Assembly (NCBI GenBank): GCA_046160545.1
Contig: JBJXGS010000285.1
Location: forward strand, 1 to 23,529
From: JAEUOS01 sp046160545
GTDB taxonomy: Bacteria > Pseudomonadota > Gammaproteobacteria > Burkholderiales > JAEUOS01
Length of the DNA stretch: 23,529 nucleotides
Direction of reading: 5' to 3'
Shown: in pieces, positions 7,367 through 15,276 of the stretch
Numbering within the stretch: the stretch's first letter is position 1
Layout: each line of letters begins with the position of its first letter
The notes under the pieces: generated by a model
Seen by the model: only the letters and a program-made list of their open reading frames with translations
Database searches by the model: none
What the model was told of the DNA's origin: nothing
Translations under genes and position numbers: made by a program

Positions 7367-8398
7367 TCAGATGGCGGCGTCGATCAGCGCGTCGCAGCCG
7401 GTGCCTTCGAGAATGCCGCGCAGCGCCGCAGCGTCCTTGGCATCGAGCGCCTTGAACTCCTCGCGCAACCAGGCCAGGCACTTGGCCTGGTAGGGAAACG
7501 GGTTCTGCACCCAGGGCAGACCCTCGACGCTGCACTCGACGCGCGCCGCGCCGCCCTTCAAGGCGCGCGCATTGGCGAGCATGACCGGGACGTAGGTGCG
7601 CCCGAGCTCACGCAAGAGCGCGATCAAGGTCGGCGGGATCGCCTCGCGCGTGAGCCACTGTGAATCTTCCGGCGCGTGCCCCGACAGATCGTCGATGATC
7701 GCCACCCAGGCGGCTACGCGCGGAGCGCGAGCCAGTGTCAACGCCGTGGGCGTGGGGTCGAAATGCGCCAGCTGCGTAAGTTGCCCATAGGCCGCGAAGT
7801 CGCTGGCACCGGGGCGCGCGCCCATCAGGAAAGGCGCGTTCGCAAGATGTTCATTGAGTGCCGCCAGAAAGCGCACATAGCTGGCCTCGATGACCGGCGC
7901 GGTGAGCGGGCTGGAACCGACATAGGCCAGACGCCCGATCTGGCGCTTGGCGAAGGTCTCGCCCAGTTCGGCCGCACGCGCCTCCGAAACGGTGATGCCG
8001 CGCCAGCGCGGCAGGATGGTCGCCGACTTGGCGATGTCGTCGGCGTAGTGCCAGCGATAGTGGAACATCGCCTTGGTCAGCCACTCGTCGGCGTAGTCCT
8101 CCAGGAGGCTGTCCAGGAAAGCCACGACGGGATCAGCCGGGCGAACGCGGCGCTCGGGAAACGCCGTCTCGAAGCGCCGGATCAACGGTGTCGAGTCGGT
8201 GACGGCCTCGAGCGCGCCACCCGCACCCTCCAGGTAGAAGGTCGGCAGCAACTCGACCTTGGGCGTCGGCAGATCCTTGAGTTGCGGGGCATTCGGCAGC
8301 AGGAGCACGTAGGGCAGGCGCCGATAGCGCAGCACGGCGAGCATCTTGCGCGTGTAGGGCGATCCCGGCGCACCCTTCAGGGTCAGGGGCAGTTGCAT
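7367..8398 (-). CDS. Glutathione S-transferase family protein, long form
   Basis: A 343-residue protein with an N-terminal thioredoxin-like GST domain (LTLKGAPGSPYTRKMLAVLR, residues 5-24). VELLPTFYLEG holds the cis-Pro region, and a helical C-terminal domain contains FLMGARPGASDFAAYGQL, the GST capping motif. It is about 120 residues longer than a usual GST; the extra C-terminal part (after about residue 240) is helical and unrecognised. The ATG at 8398 is preferred over upstream in-frame codons because the GST fold begins immediately. It starts 4 nt after the stop of the kappa-GST-like gene, so it is the last gene of the five-gene operon. It probably handles a glutathione conjugate or isomerisation step in the same pathway; no substrate can be named. 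Confidence 0.85.
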   Translation of the reverse strand: MQLPLTLKGAPGSPYTRKMLAVLRYRRLPYVLLLPNAPQLKDLPTPKVELLPTFYLEGAGGALEAVTDSTPLIRRFETAFPERRVRPADPVVAFLDSLLEDYADEWLTKAMFHYRWHYADDIAKSATILPRWRGITVSEARAAELGETFAKRQIGRLAYVGSSPLTAPVIEASYVRFLAALNEHLANAPFLMGARPGASDFAAYGQLTQLAHFDPTPTALTLARAPRVAAWVAIIDDLSGHAPEDSQWLTREAIPPTLIALLRELGRTYVPVMLANARALKGGAARVECSVEGLPWVQNPFPYQAKCLAWLREEFKALDAKDAAALRGILEGTGCDALIDAAI

Positions 8399-8402
8399 CG
8401 TT

Positions 8403-9011
8403 TCACCTCTCGGACTTGGTGCGCAGCCAGGCGGCACGGACCAGCGGCAAACGATCGTTGCCGAAATACATGTCGTCACCGAGAAAGACGGTAGGCGAGC
8501 CAAAGCCGCCGCGCCGGATCAGCTCATCGGTGTTGGCCTTGAGCGCGGTCTTGACCTCCGGCGTGCTGATCGCCGCGGCCAGTTCCGCCGCATCGATTCC
8601 GCACTTGCCGCACAGGTCTGCCAGCACATCGTCCTGCGAGATGTCACGGTCGTCACGCCAGTAAGCCTCGAAGGCCGCGGTGGCGAACTCGACCAACTTG
8701 CCGCGCGGCTCCAGCACCAGGCAGGCTCGCATGACCTTGACGCTGTTGACCGGAAAGACGCTCGGCGGGAAACGAATCTCAAGTCCCGCATGCCGGGCCC
8801 AGTCCTGCAGGTCCTTGGCGAGGTAAGCCGCCTTGAGCGGCACCGGCGCCTCGCGCGAGGCATACACGCTCGGGTTGACGGAGTTGAAGACCCCGCCGAC
8901 CATGAAGGGCCGCCAGCGCACCGGCGCGCCCAGTTCGCTTGCCAGAGGCTGGATGTTGTGAAAGGCCAGATAGGTCCAGGGGCTGGAGATGTCGAAAAAG
9001 AACTCGATCAC
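8403..9011 (-). CDS. 2-hydroxychromene-2-carboxylate isomerase / kappa-class GST (DsbA-like fold)
   Basis: A 202-residue HCCA isomerase/kappa GST family protein, paralogous to 2483-3100. Both open with EFFFD(F/I)SSPWTY, both have W(R/K)PF in strand 2, and both end with GGFG(S/T)PT and MYFGNDRL. The glutathione-activating Ser is expected in SSPW (Ser9/Ser10). The protein has no signal peptide, so it is cytoplasmic. It lies 33 nt after the FAD monooxygenase and 4 nt before the long GST gene. In naphthalene catabolism the family isomerises 2-hydroxychromene-2-carboxylate. Here, next to a hydroxylase and a ring-cleavage enzyme, it may isomerise a ring-fission product with glutathione; that is inference. 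Confidence 0.88.
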   Translation of the reverse strand: MIEFFFDISSPWTYLAFHNIQPLASELGAPVRWRPFMVGGVFNSVNPSVYASREAPVPLKAAYLAKDLQDWARHAGLEIRFPPSVFPVNSVKVMRACLVLEPRGKLVEFATAAFEAYWRDDRDISQDDVLADLCGKCGIDAAELAAAISTPEVKTALKANTDELIRRGGFGSPTVFLGDDMYFGNDRLPLVRAAWLRTKSER

Positions 9012-9044
9012 GGTCGGTCTCGCTTGCAGGTGGCGGCAAAGTCT

Positions 9045-10700
9045 TCAGGCGCCACGCACGCGGTCGATCAGTGCGGTCGCATCGCCGACCGAATCGCCGC
9101 GCCAGGCGACCATCATGTCGGGACGGATCAATGCCATGGCGACGTTGCCGTAAAGCTTACGCGCGATTGCGTCGCCGGGGTTGCGCACGACCAGCGGCAG
9201 CCCGCGGGCTTGCGCTGCGGCCGCCAGACGCGCAACGCAGGCGTCGGCACCGCCGAAATCGAGCAGCGTGAACCAGGGGCCCAAGATGTCGAGGAGCGAG
9301 CGTCCGCCGGCAAGCCAGCAATGCGGGGCGCGATGGCCGGGCCTGGCGACCGGGGTATAGACCTGCGGATCGTCGGGGGGCGCCGGGGTACCGTCGGCAA
9401 CGCAGATGGGCGAGTCCTCATAGCGGTAGCCCAGCAATACGCCCGAGGACTTGAGGAGCTTGTGCTGCATGACAAGGCTGGCCTTGAGCCGGGCGCGCAG
9501 GGCCTGCGCGTCGGCGCCCTCTCCCTCGAGCTCGTCACCGTTCTGCATGACCGCGAAGAGCTGATCGAAGTTGTCGGCCGCTTCCCGGGTGTTGCGCAGA
9601 CCCACGGGCCGGCGCTCCGCCTCATAACTCGCCATGAGCTTGTCGCCCGCGAAACCCTTGACGCAGGCGCCGAGCTTCCAGGCCAGATCGATCGCATCGG
9701 ATACGCCGGTGTTCATGCCGAGTCCGCCGGTGGGCGTGAACAGGTGCGCCGCGTCGCCGGCGATCAGGACCCGTCCGCCCGGCGAGGCGTAGCGATCTGC
9801 CGCGAGCGCGTGCGCGTTCCAGGGCTGCACGGAGATCACCTCGATGGGTGTCTCGCGCCCCAGGAGTGCCGTGATCGCCGCGCGCGCATCGATCGCACGC
9901 CAGTCGACCGCAGGATCGAGAATCAGGTGGTAGGTCCACGTGACGCCGGTGTCCCAGTTGAGCAGGAAGCCGCGATGCCGCCGGTGCAGCGGAAAAAAGA
10001 TGTTGGCGGGTCCGAAGGAGTGGCAATCCTGAAATTCCGGCGCGCGAAAAAAGATCGAGACGAAATGCGCGATCCCGGCGCGTCCGGACAGGCCGATGCC
10101 GGCCAGTTCGCGCACACGCGACCTGCCGCCGTCACAGCCCACCAGCCATTGCGCTTCAACGCTCGTCGCCGGGCCGCCCGCATTCGAGGCGATCACTGCG
10201 CGCACCGCGTCAGGGCCTTCGACACAGGATTCGAGCGCTGCGCCGTAGCGCAGATCGACCCCCGGCAGGCTCGCCGCGTGGCGACGCAAGAGGTGCTCGA
10301 CCTTGTCCTGCCCGACGATCGTCTTGAGGTAAGGCGACCAATGCAACTCGTCGTACGGGTCGGCGCGCACCGCATCCCTGCGCGCCTCAAGCTCGAGCTG
10401 CCCCGGCAGGACCAGCCGATGGACCTCATCACCGCACAGTCGCGTCACCCAGAAATACGCCGCCGGTATATCCGCGGGGACCCCCGCGCCGATCAGATCG
10501 CGATCGATGCCCCAGCGGCGCAGGTACTCCATGGTGCGGTTGGCCACCGCGTTGGCGCGTGGGTGCGCATTGACCTCTTCGCGCGGCTCGACGACCATGC
10601 AGGGCACGCCACGCCAGCCAAGCTCGCAAGCCAGCGCCAGCCCGGTCGAGCCGGCCCCGGCGATGAGGACCGGGACGCGTTCCTGTGCGGCAGCCTGCAT
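9045..10700 (-). CDS. FAD-dependent aromatic hydroxylase (PheA/TfdB/MhpA type monooxygenase)
   Basis: A 551-residue class A flavoprotein monooxygenase that hydroxylates an aromatic ring using NAD(P)H and O2. The ATG at 10700 is used because the Rossmann motif starts at once: VLIAGAGSTGLALACELG, with GAGSTG at residues 15-20. The FAD/NADPH DG motif is GCDGGRSRVRELAG (Asp190-Gly191), and the ribityl-binding GD motif is VLIAGDAAHLFTPTGGLGMN (Gly315-Asp316). The C-terminal 150 residues form the thioredoxin-like domain of phenol hydroxylase relatives, ending in ALIRPDMMVAWRG. It follows the NicX-like gene by 20 nt. This architecture is seen in hydroxylases of phenols and hydroxylated carboxylic acids. 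Together with NicX it suggests a hydroxylation step before ring opening. Confidence 0.92.
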   Translation of the reverse strand: MQAAAQERVPVLIAGAGSTGLALACELGWRGVPCMVVEPREEVNAHPRANAVANRTMEYLRRWGIDRDLIGAGVPADIPAAYFWVTRLCGDEVHRLVLPGQLELEARRDAVRADPYDELHWSPYLKTIVGQDKVEHLLRRHAASLPGVDLRYGAALESCVEGPDAVRAVIASNAGGPATSVEAQWLVGCDGGRSRVRELAGIGLSGRAGIAHFVSIFFRAPEFQDCHSFGPANIFFPLHRRHRGFLLNWDTGVTWTYHLILDPAVDWRAIDARAAITALLGRETPIEVISVQPWNAHALAADRYASPGGRVLIAGDAAHLFTPTGGLGMNTGVSDAIDLAWKLGACVKGFAGDKLMASYEAERRPVGLRNTREAADNFDQLFAVMQNGDELEGEGADAQALRARLKASLVMQHKLLKSSGVLLGYRYEDSPICVADGTPAPPDDPQVYTPVARPGHRAPHCWLAGGRSLLDILGPWFTLLDFGGADACVARLAAAAQARGLPLVVRNPGDAIARKLYGNVAMALIRPDMMVAWRGDSVGDATALIDRVRGA

Positions 10701-10720
10701 CGGTCCTGTCGTCGCTGCGA

Positions 10721-11761
10721 CTACGCTGCGACCAGCACCCCGGCAGCAACTACCGGAGCGCCGTCGAGCGCGACGCTGCAATTGCGCATCGGCAGGTCGA
10801 AGTGGCCCTGGGTGAAGCGTCCGGCATGCTCGTTGGCTCCCGTCGAGAACAGGAAATTTCCCGCGAAGGCGCGCAATTCCGTGCCATTGATCTGCGCCTT
10901 GTCGTACATCGCCAGGGCGTCCCAGCGCGCCCGCGGGTTCAGCCCCCAGCCAACGTGGGAGACACCGTAGGCCGCCTTGTCGTTCCACGCCGCCCAGTAG
11001 CTGCGCATCAGGTCTGCATCCAGGCCGCTGCCGTGGATGGCGACGACCAGGTCGTCCTCGACCTCGAGTTTCACCGGGGACTCGAGGTAGCGCTTGAAGG
11101 TCAGGTTGACATCCCCGCTGTCTAAGACCACGCGGCCGTTGACGCTGCCGCTACGCGGAAAGCACAACACGAGTCCGCCGGGCCAGTAGGCAACGCGGCC
11201 GGGCTCGTCGACGAACCCGGCCGCGCCGCGCACGGGGGCGCCGCGCACATCGACGACCAAGTCGGTGCCGGCCGCGGAGGTCACATGCATGCGCGCTGCA
11301 GTGCCCAGGCGCGCCTTGGCCACCTCGACCGAGTCGCGCAGTGCGGCGTCGGGTTCGAGGCGTTCGAGCACCTCGGGATGTTCATTGCTGATCATGTAGA
11401 GGCGCGCGCCACCGGCCAGGACGGCGGGCAGCTCCGGCGCGTGCAACAGTCCCTCGACGGTACAGTCGATGACGACCTCGACCGCCGCGAGCGCACCGAC
11501 GACCGCGGCCAGGCCGCCAATGGCCTGCGACGCCCCGGTCGAGCGCACCGGGATGCTGTGGGTCGCGCGCGGCGAGGGCAGGACCAGATGGAAAGCGCGG
11601 GCGCCCAGGCGACCCAGCGCCAGTTCGGCGAGCTCGACATTGACGCGACGCGACAGGGTCTCCGACAGGATCGCGACCACGGTTCCCCGTCCCACCTTGC
11701 ACAGCGAGAAAGCGCGCTCGAAGGCGTCGATCCACTTGGCTTCGATGCGCTCGGAAAGCAC
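10721..11761 (-). CDS. NicX-like 2,5-dihydroxypyridine 5,6-dioxygenase family protein (M29-peptidase-like fold)
   Basis: A 346-residue protein that matches Pseudomonas NicX from memory along its length. NicX is a non-haem Fe(II) extradiol-type dioxygenase that opens 2,5-dihydroxypyridine to N-formylmaleamate and shares its fold with M29 aminopeptidases. Conserved blocks are DEPGRVAYWPGG (185-196), VLDSGDVNLTFKRY (212-225), YGVSHVGWGLNPRARW (265-280), LRAFAGNFLFSTG (296-308) and GHFDLPMRNC (319-328). His269, His320 and Asp322 correspond to the iron ligands reported for NicX. The gene lies between a YfcG-like GST (5 nt) and the FAD hydroxylase (20 nt). No NicD, NicE or NicF homologue is in the window, so the physiological substrate may differ from 2,5-dihydroxypyridine. 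Confidence 0.82.
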   Translation of the reverse strand: MLSERIEAKWIDAFERAFSLCKVGRGTVVAILSETLSRRVNVELAELALGRLGARAFHLVLPSPRATHSIPVRSTGASQAIGGLAAVVGALAAVEVVIDCTVEGLLHAPELPAVLAGGARLYMISNEHPEVLERLEPDAALRDSVEVAKARLGTAARMHVTSAAGTDLVVDVRGAPVRGAAGFVDEPGRVAYWPGGLVLCFPRSGSVNGRVVLDSGDVNLTFKRYLESPVKLEVEDDLVVAIHGSGLDADLMRSYWAAWNDKAAYGVSHVGWGLNPRARWDALAMYDKAQINGTELRAFAGNFLFSTGANEHAGRFTQGHFDLPMRNCSVALDGAPVVAAGVLVAA

Positions 11762-11766
11762 GTCGT

Positions 11767-12486
11767 TCAGTCCTTGGCGCTCGCGCGGTCAGCAAGCGTC
11801 GCGGCAGTCTGGCCGAAAAGTACTTTCTTCGCCTCTTCATCCATTTTCGGCGGCCGCAAATCGCGGCCCAGATCGAGGCCACGCTTGGTCGCCGGTCGCT
11901 GGAACAGCATGTCGTACCAGCGCTTCACGTGGGGGAACCTGTCCAGGTCGACCTGCTGCGCCTTGTGCGTGCGCACCCAGGGAAAGATCGCCATGTCGGC
12001 AATGGTGTATTCGGAACCGGCGACAAAGGCGCCGGTGCGCCCAAGCTGCGCGTCGAGCACGCCGTAGAGCCGGTCGACCTCACGGCCGTAACGCTCGATC
12101 GCGTAGGGCACCTTTTCAGGCGCGTAGAGCAGGAAATGGCCATTCTGCCCGGCCATGGGTCCCAGGCCACCCATCTGCCACATCAGCCATTCGAGCACCG
12201 CCTTGCGCTCGCGCAATCCGGTCGGGCAGAAACGGCCGGTCTTCTCCGCCAGGTAGATGAGAATGGCGCCGGTCTCGAACACCGAAACCGGCTCGCCGCC
12301 GCCCGGCGGGTCGTGATCGACGATCGCGGGCATGCGGTTGTTCGGGCTGATGGCGAGGAACTCGGGCTTGAACTGCTCGCCGCGGCCGATGTTGACCGGC
12401 AGCATGCGGTAAGGCAGACCGCACTCCTCGAGCATGATGGAAATCTTCCAGCCGTTGGGCGTGGGCCAGTAGTGCAGGTCGATCAT
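11767..12486 (-). CDS. yfcG: YfcG-like (Nu-class) glutathione S-transferase / disulfide-bond oxidoreductase
   Basis: A 239-residue Nu-class GST. The N-terminus MIDLHYWPTPNGWKISIMLE, then FLAISPNNRMPAIVDH, GGEPVSVFETGAILIYLAEK and the helical-domain stretch GGLGPMAGQNGHFLLYAPEK closely resemble E. coli YfcG. Residues Thr9 and Asn11, which contact glutathione thiols in YfcG, are present; no Cys or Tyr serves at that site. YfcG reduces small disulfides with bound glutathione. The ATG at 12486 has a GGGAGA ribosome site. It is the first gene of a five-gene operon with a NicX-like dioxygenase 5 nt downstream, so it may protect the pathway against disulfides or quinones or act on an intermediate. 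A TAGAAT -10-like hexamer lies at 12516-12521. Confidence 0.88.
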   Translation of the reverse strand: MIDLHYWPTPNGWKISIMLEECGLPYRMLPVNIGRGEQFKPEFLAISPNNRMPAIVDHDPPGGGEPVSVFETGAILIYLAEKTGRFCPTGLRERKAVLEWLMWQMGGLGPMAGQNGHFLLYAPEKVPYAIERYGREVDRLYGVLDAQLGRTGAFVAGSEYTIADMAIFPWVRTHKAQQVDLDRFPHVKRWYDMLFQRPATKRGLDLGRDLRPPKMDEEAKKVLFGQTAATLADRASAKD

Positions 12487-12654
12487 GGAGTCTCCCGGGC
12501 GTCCGTGACCAGCAGATTCTATTCAGGTTGATGCGGCAGGGGCCGGCCCTTGAGGGGGCTAACATGCGTTTGCGCCGCATGCCCTGATCCGACCATGAGC
12601 CAGCGCCACAACACTGTCATTTGCAAGGCCCCGGTCGTGGACGCCAAGCGCTCG

Positions 12655-13326
12655 ATGCGCCTGGCGGCCGCGCTTCTGGCCGCACTGTGCGTGGCGGCGG
12701 CCCCTGCGCAGACAATCGTCGGCGTCGAGGCGCTGGCACTACCGGCAGTGCGTTCCGATGCAACCCACGGCCTCAAGCTCACCGTTTACCGCTTTCGCGA
12801 CTCGCGCTGGAGCTCCGACGCCATCGCCCCGGCGGTGGCGCAGGCGGCCGGATTGCTCGCACAATGCGGCATCGCATTGACGCTGGCTGAACTGCGCGAA
12901 ATCGACGCGCCGCGCCGCCTGCACTTCTACGTGACGCCGCGCGCCCGCGAACTCTTAGCCGCGCTCGACGTGCCGCGCCCGGCGATATTCTTCGTCGAGG
13001 ACACGCTGATGCGCCCGGCGTTCGACGCCGAGGCCATCGGTCGCGGCAACTCGCGCACGCGGCCGCAACTCACCGATACCGTGTGGATCGCCCATGGCAC
13101 GCGCGACCTGGGGCAGGTCATCGCCCACGAACTCGTGCATGTCCTGGCCGACAGCGGCGCGCACAGCGACTTGCCGGGCAACCTGATGCGCGACACCACC
13201 CATCCCGAGCACGTGCAATTGACACGTGAGCAATGTGATTCGATGCGCATGACCGCCACCGCCAACGGACTGATTTCGCCGCTTGCGCCCGGCGTGCTAA
13301 AACCGCAACCCCGCAGTACACCCTGA
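12655..13326 (+). CDS. Exported putative zinc metalloprotease with metzincin-like HExxH motif
   Basis: A 223-residue protein from the ATG at 12655, which opens a signal peptide (MRLAAALLAALCVAAAPAQ). An ATG at 12595 or a GTG at 12637 with a weak AAGG site are alternatives. The core feature is HELVH at 158-162, with His170 and Met178 following in HSDLPGNLM. In matrixins the third His is 10 residues after the first and Met 8 further; here the third His is at +12 while the His-to-Met distance stays 8. This looks like a metzincin zinc site with two extra loop residues. The family is otherwise unrecognised. An aminotransferase starts 9 nt downstream in the same frame; a functional link is not obvious. 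Confidence 0.7.
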   Translation: MRLAAALLAALCVAAAPAQTIVGVEALALPAVRSDATHGLKLTVYRFRDSRWSSDAIAPAVAQAAGLLAQCGIALTLAELREIDAPRRLHFYVTPRARELLAALDVPRPAIFFVEDTLMRPAFDAEAIGRGNSRTRPQLTDTVWIAHGTRDLGQVIAHELVHVLADSGAHSDLPGNLMRDTTHPEHVQLTREQCDSMRMTATANGLISPLAPGVLKPQPRSTP

Positions 13327-13335
13327 TCTCAAGCC

Positions 13336-14508
13336 TTGGACTACTCCCCCGAACTGGGCGGCATCATCTACCGCGTCGCCAGCCTGGCACGACGCACCGG
13401 CGGCATCTCGTTTGCCGGCGGCTACCCCGACCCTGACCTGTTTGATGCCGACGGGCTGGCCGCCGCCTACAACGAGGTGTTTCGCGACGGCTTTCGCGCC
13501 TCGTTGCAATACGGCGACCGCGAGGGTTACCGGCGCCTGCGCGAACGCATCGCGACCCTTTGTTCGACGGCCGAACGCCCGGTCGGCTACGAGGAGGTGA
13601 TCGTCGCCAACGGCGGCCAGCAGGGCATCGCCACGGCAACCAGCGTGCTGTGCCGGCCGGGCGATCATGTATTCACCGAGGCGCCGACCTTCCCGACCGC
13701 GCTGCACGTCTTCCACCAGGCGGGGCTCAAGGGCCTGGGCATCGCTTGCGATGCCGACGGCATGCTGCCCGACGCGCTCGAGGCGGCGCTGCGACGGCAA
13801 CGCCCCCGGCTACTCTACGCCGTGCCGTCCTACTCCAACCCGGCCGGCGCGCTATGGTCGCTGCAGCGCCGCCTGCGCGTGCTGGAACTGGCCGTTGAGT
13901 ACGACTTTCACATCATCGAGGATGATCCCTACGGACTCCTGTGGTTTGACGCACCACCGCCGCCGACCCTGCTTTCATTGGCCGCGCGCGTTCCCGGCGC
14001 CCGCGAGCGCGTCATTCACGTCTCGAGCTTTTCCAAGACCATCGCGCCGGGCCTGCGCACAGGCTGGATGATCCCGCCTGCGGCGCTGCGCGAGCAGTTC
14101 GTCCACACCAAACTCGGCACCGACATCCACTCGCCCCTGCCCAGCCAGTACGCGATCGACCGCTACATCGGATGCGGCGGCTTTGCCAAGCACCTGCCCA
14201 AGATCCGCGCCACCTATGGCGAGCGCGCGCGCGCCATGCACGACGCAATCCTCGAACACCTCGCGGGCCGCGTCGAGTGGGCGCCGCCGCGCGGTGGCAT
14301 GTTCTTCTGGTGCAAGGTCAAGAGCGGTGTCGACGCGCAGACTCTCATGTCCGCGGCGGAACGCGAGAAGGTGTTCTTCGTGCCCGGCATCGCGTTCTAC
14401 CCCGGCGATCCCGACCGCGCCACGTTTCGCATGTCCTTCGCGACTACACCGGTCGAGGGTATCGTCGAGGGCGTGCGCCGCCTCGGGAAGGTGATCCCGG
14501 CTGCGTAG
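13336..14508 (+). CDS. PLP-dependent aminotransferase, class I/II (2-aminoadipate aminotransferase/MocR-domain type)
   Basis: A 390-residue fold-type I aminotransferase. The pattern GGISFAGGYPDPDLFD (residues 22-37), NGGQQGIATATSVL (92-105), VPSYSNPAG (163-171), EDDPYG (195-200) and SSFSKTIAPGLRTGW (230-244) is that of the LysN/2-aminoadipate type. Lys234 is the expected PLP lysine, Asp197 pairs with the pyridine nitrogen and Asn168 with the ring oxygen. The only reasonable start is TTG at 13336: the upstream frame is closed by the TGA at 13324-13326 and no in-frame ATG occurs before residue 143. It begins 9 nt after the exported metalloprotease-like gene with no clear ribosome site, implying reinitiation. 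The amino donor cannot be inferred. It converges on gltL. Confidence 0.9.
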   Translation: MDYSPELGGIIYRVASLARRTGGISFAGGYPDPDLFDADGLAAAYNEVFRDGFRASLQYGDREGYRRLRERIATLCSTAERPVGYEEVIVANGGQQGIATATSVLCRPGDHVFTEAPTFPTALHVFHQAGLKGLGIACDADGMLPDALEAALRRQRPRLLYAVPSYSNPAGALWSLQRRLRVLELAVEYDFHIIEDDPYGLLWFDAPPPPTLLSLAARVPGARERVIHVSSFSKTIAPGLRTGWMIPPAALREQFVHTKLGTDIHSPLPSQYAIDRYIGCGGFAKHLPKIRATYGERARAMHDAILEHLAGRVEWAPPRGGMFFWCKVKSGVDAQTLMSAAEREKVFFVPGIAFYPGDPDRATFRMSFATTPVEGIVEGVRRLGKVIPAA

Positions 14509-14520
14509 CCCGGCCCGGGT

Positions 14521-15255
14521 TCAGTGCTGCAGGATCTTGTCCAGGAAGTTCTTGGCGCGGTCGGAACGCGCGTCGCGATTGCCGAAGAACTCTTCTTTCT
14601 GGCAGTCCTCGATGATGCGCCCCTGGTCCATGAAGATCACGCGATGCGCAACCTTGCGCGCAAAGCCCATCTCGTGGGTCACGCACATCATGGTCATGCC
14701 TTCGCCGGCCAGTTGCACCATGACATCGAGCACCTCGCCCACCATCTCGGGATCGAGTGCCGAAGTCGGTTCGTCGAAAAGCATCGCGATCGGGTCCATC
14801 GACAGCGCGCGCGCGATGGCGACGCGCTGCTGCTGGCCACCGGAGAGCTGCCCCGGGAACTTGTCCTTTTGCTCGATCAGGCCCACACGGTCCAGGTACT
14901 TGAGGCCCTTCTCGAGCGCCTCGGCCGGGCTGCGGTTGAGCACCTTGACCTGCGCCAGCGTCAGGTTCTCGGTGACCGAGAGGTGCGGGAAGAGTTCGAA
15001 ATTCTGGAACACCATGCCGACCCGCGCGCGCAACTTGGGCAGGTCGGTCTTGGCGTCGCCCACCGAGATGCCGTCGACGACGATGTCGCCCTTCTGGAAC
15101 GGTTCCAGCGCGTTGACCGTCTTGATCAAGGTCGACTTGCCCGAACCGGAGGGCCCGCAAACGACGACCACGTCGCCCTTGTTGATCTTGGTCGAGCAGT
15201 CGGTGAGCACCTGGAAAGAGCCGTACCACTTGCTGACGTTCTTGATTTCGATCAT
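14521..15255 (-). CDS. gltL: Glutamate/aspartate ABC transporter ATP-binding protein GltL
   Basis: A 244-residue ATPase of polar amino acid importers. The Walker A motif is GPSGSGKST (residues 34-42), the signature LSGGQQQRVAIARAL follows, and Walker B is AMLFDEPTSALDPE with the expected Glu. The D-loop and the switch His (VTHEMGFA) are in place. The length equals the usual 241-244. It is the last gene of gltJKL, starting 21 nt after gltK with an AGGGGA ribosome site. It powers uptake through GltJK at the inner membrane. The general GlnQ/ArtP group is similar, so the glutamate/aspartate name rests on the gltI neighbour. Confidence 0.93.
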   Translation of the reverse strand: MIEIKNVSKWYGSFQVLTDCSTKINKGDVVVVCGPSGSGKSTLIKTVNALEPFQKGDIVVDGISVGDAKTDLPKLRARVGMVFQNFELFPHLSVTENLTLAQVKVLNRSPAEALEKGLKYLDRVGLIEQKDKFPGQLSGGQQQRVAIARALSMDPIAMLFDEPTSALDPEMVGEVLDVMVQLAGEGMTMMCVTHEMGFARKVAHRVIFMDQGRIIEDCQKEEFFGNRDARSDRAKNFLDKILQH

Positions 15256-15276
15256 GTGTTTTCCCCTTGTGGCGCG

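Noticed and set aside
8790..10970. A 726-codon plus-strand open frame
   Set aside because: It lies antisense over the FAD hydroxylase and kappa-GST genes, is rich in Arg, Gly, Asp and His without any domain, and reflects high GC codon bias. The minus-strand genes carry clear motifs.
12564..12584. ATG at 12564 with a GAGGGGG site as a small gene start
   Set aside because: The frame closes within a few codons, so it cannot encode a meaningful protein, although a short leader peptide cannot be fully excluded.
13324..13326. TGA as a selenocysteine or programmed readthrough codon joining two genes
   Set aside because: No hairpin resembling a SECIS element is apparent and both neighbours make sense as complete separate proteins.
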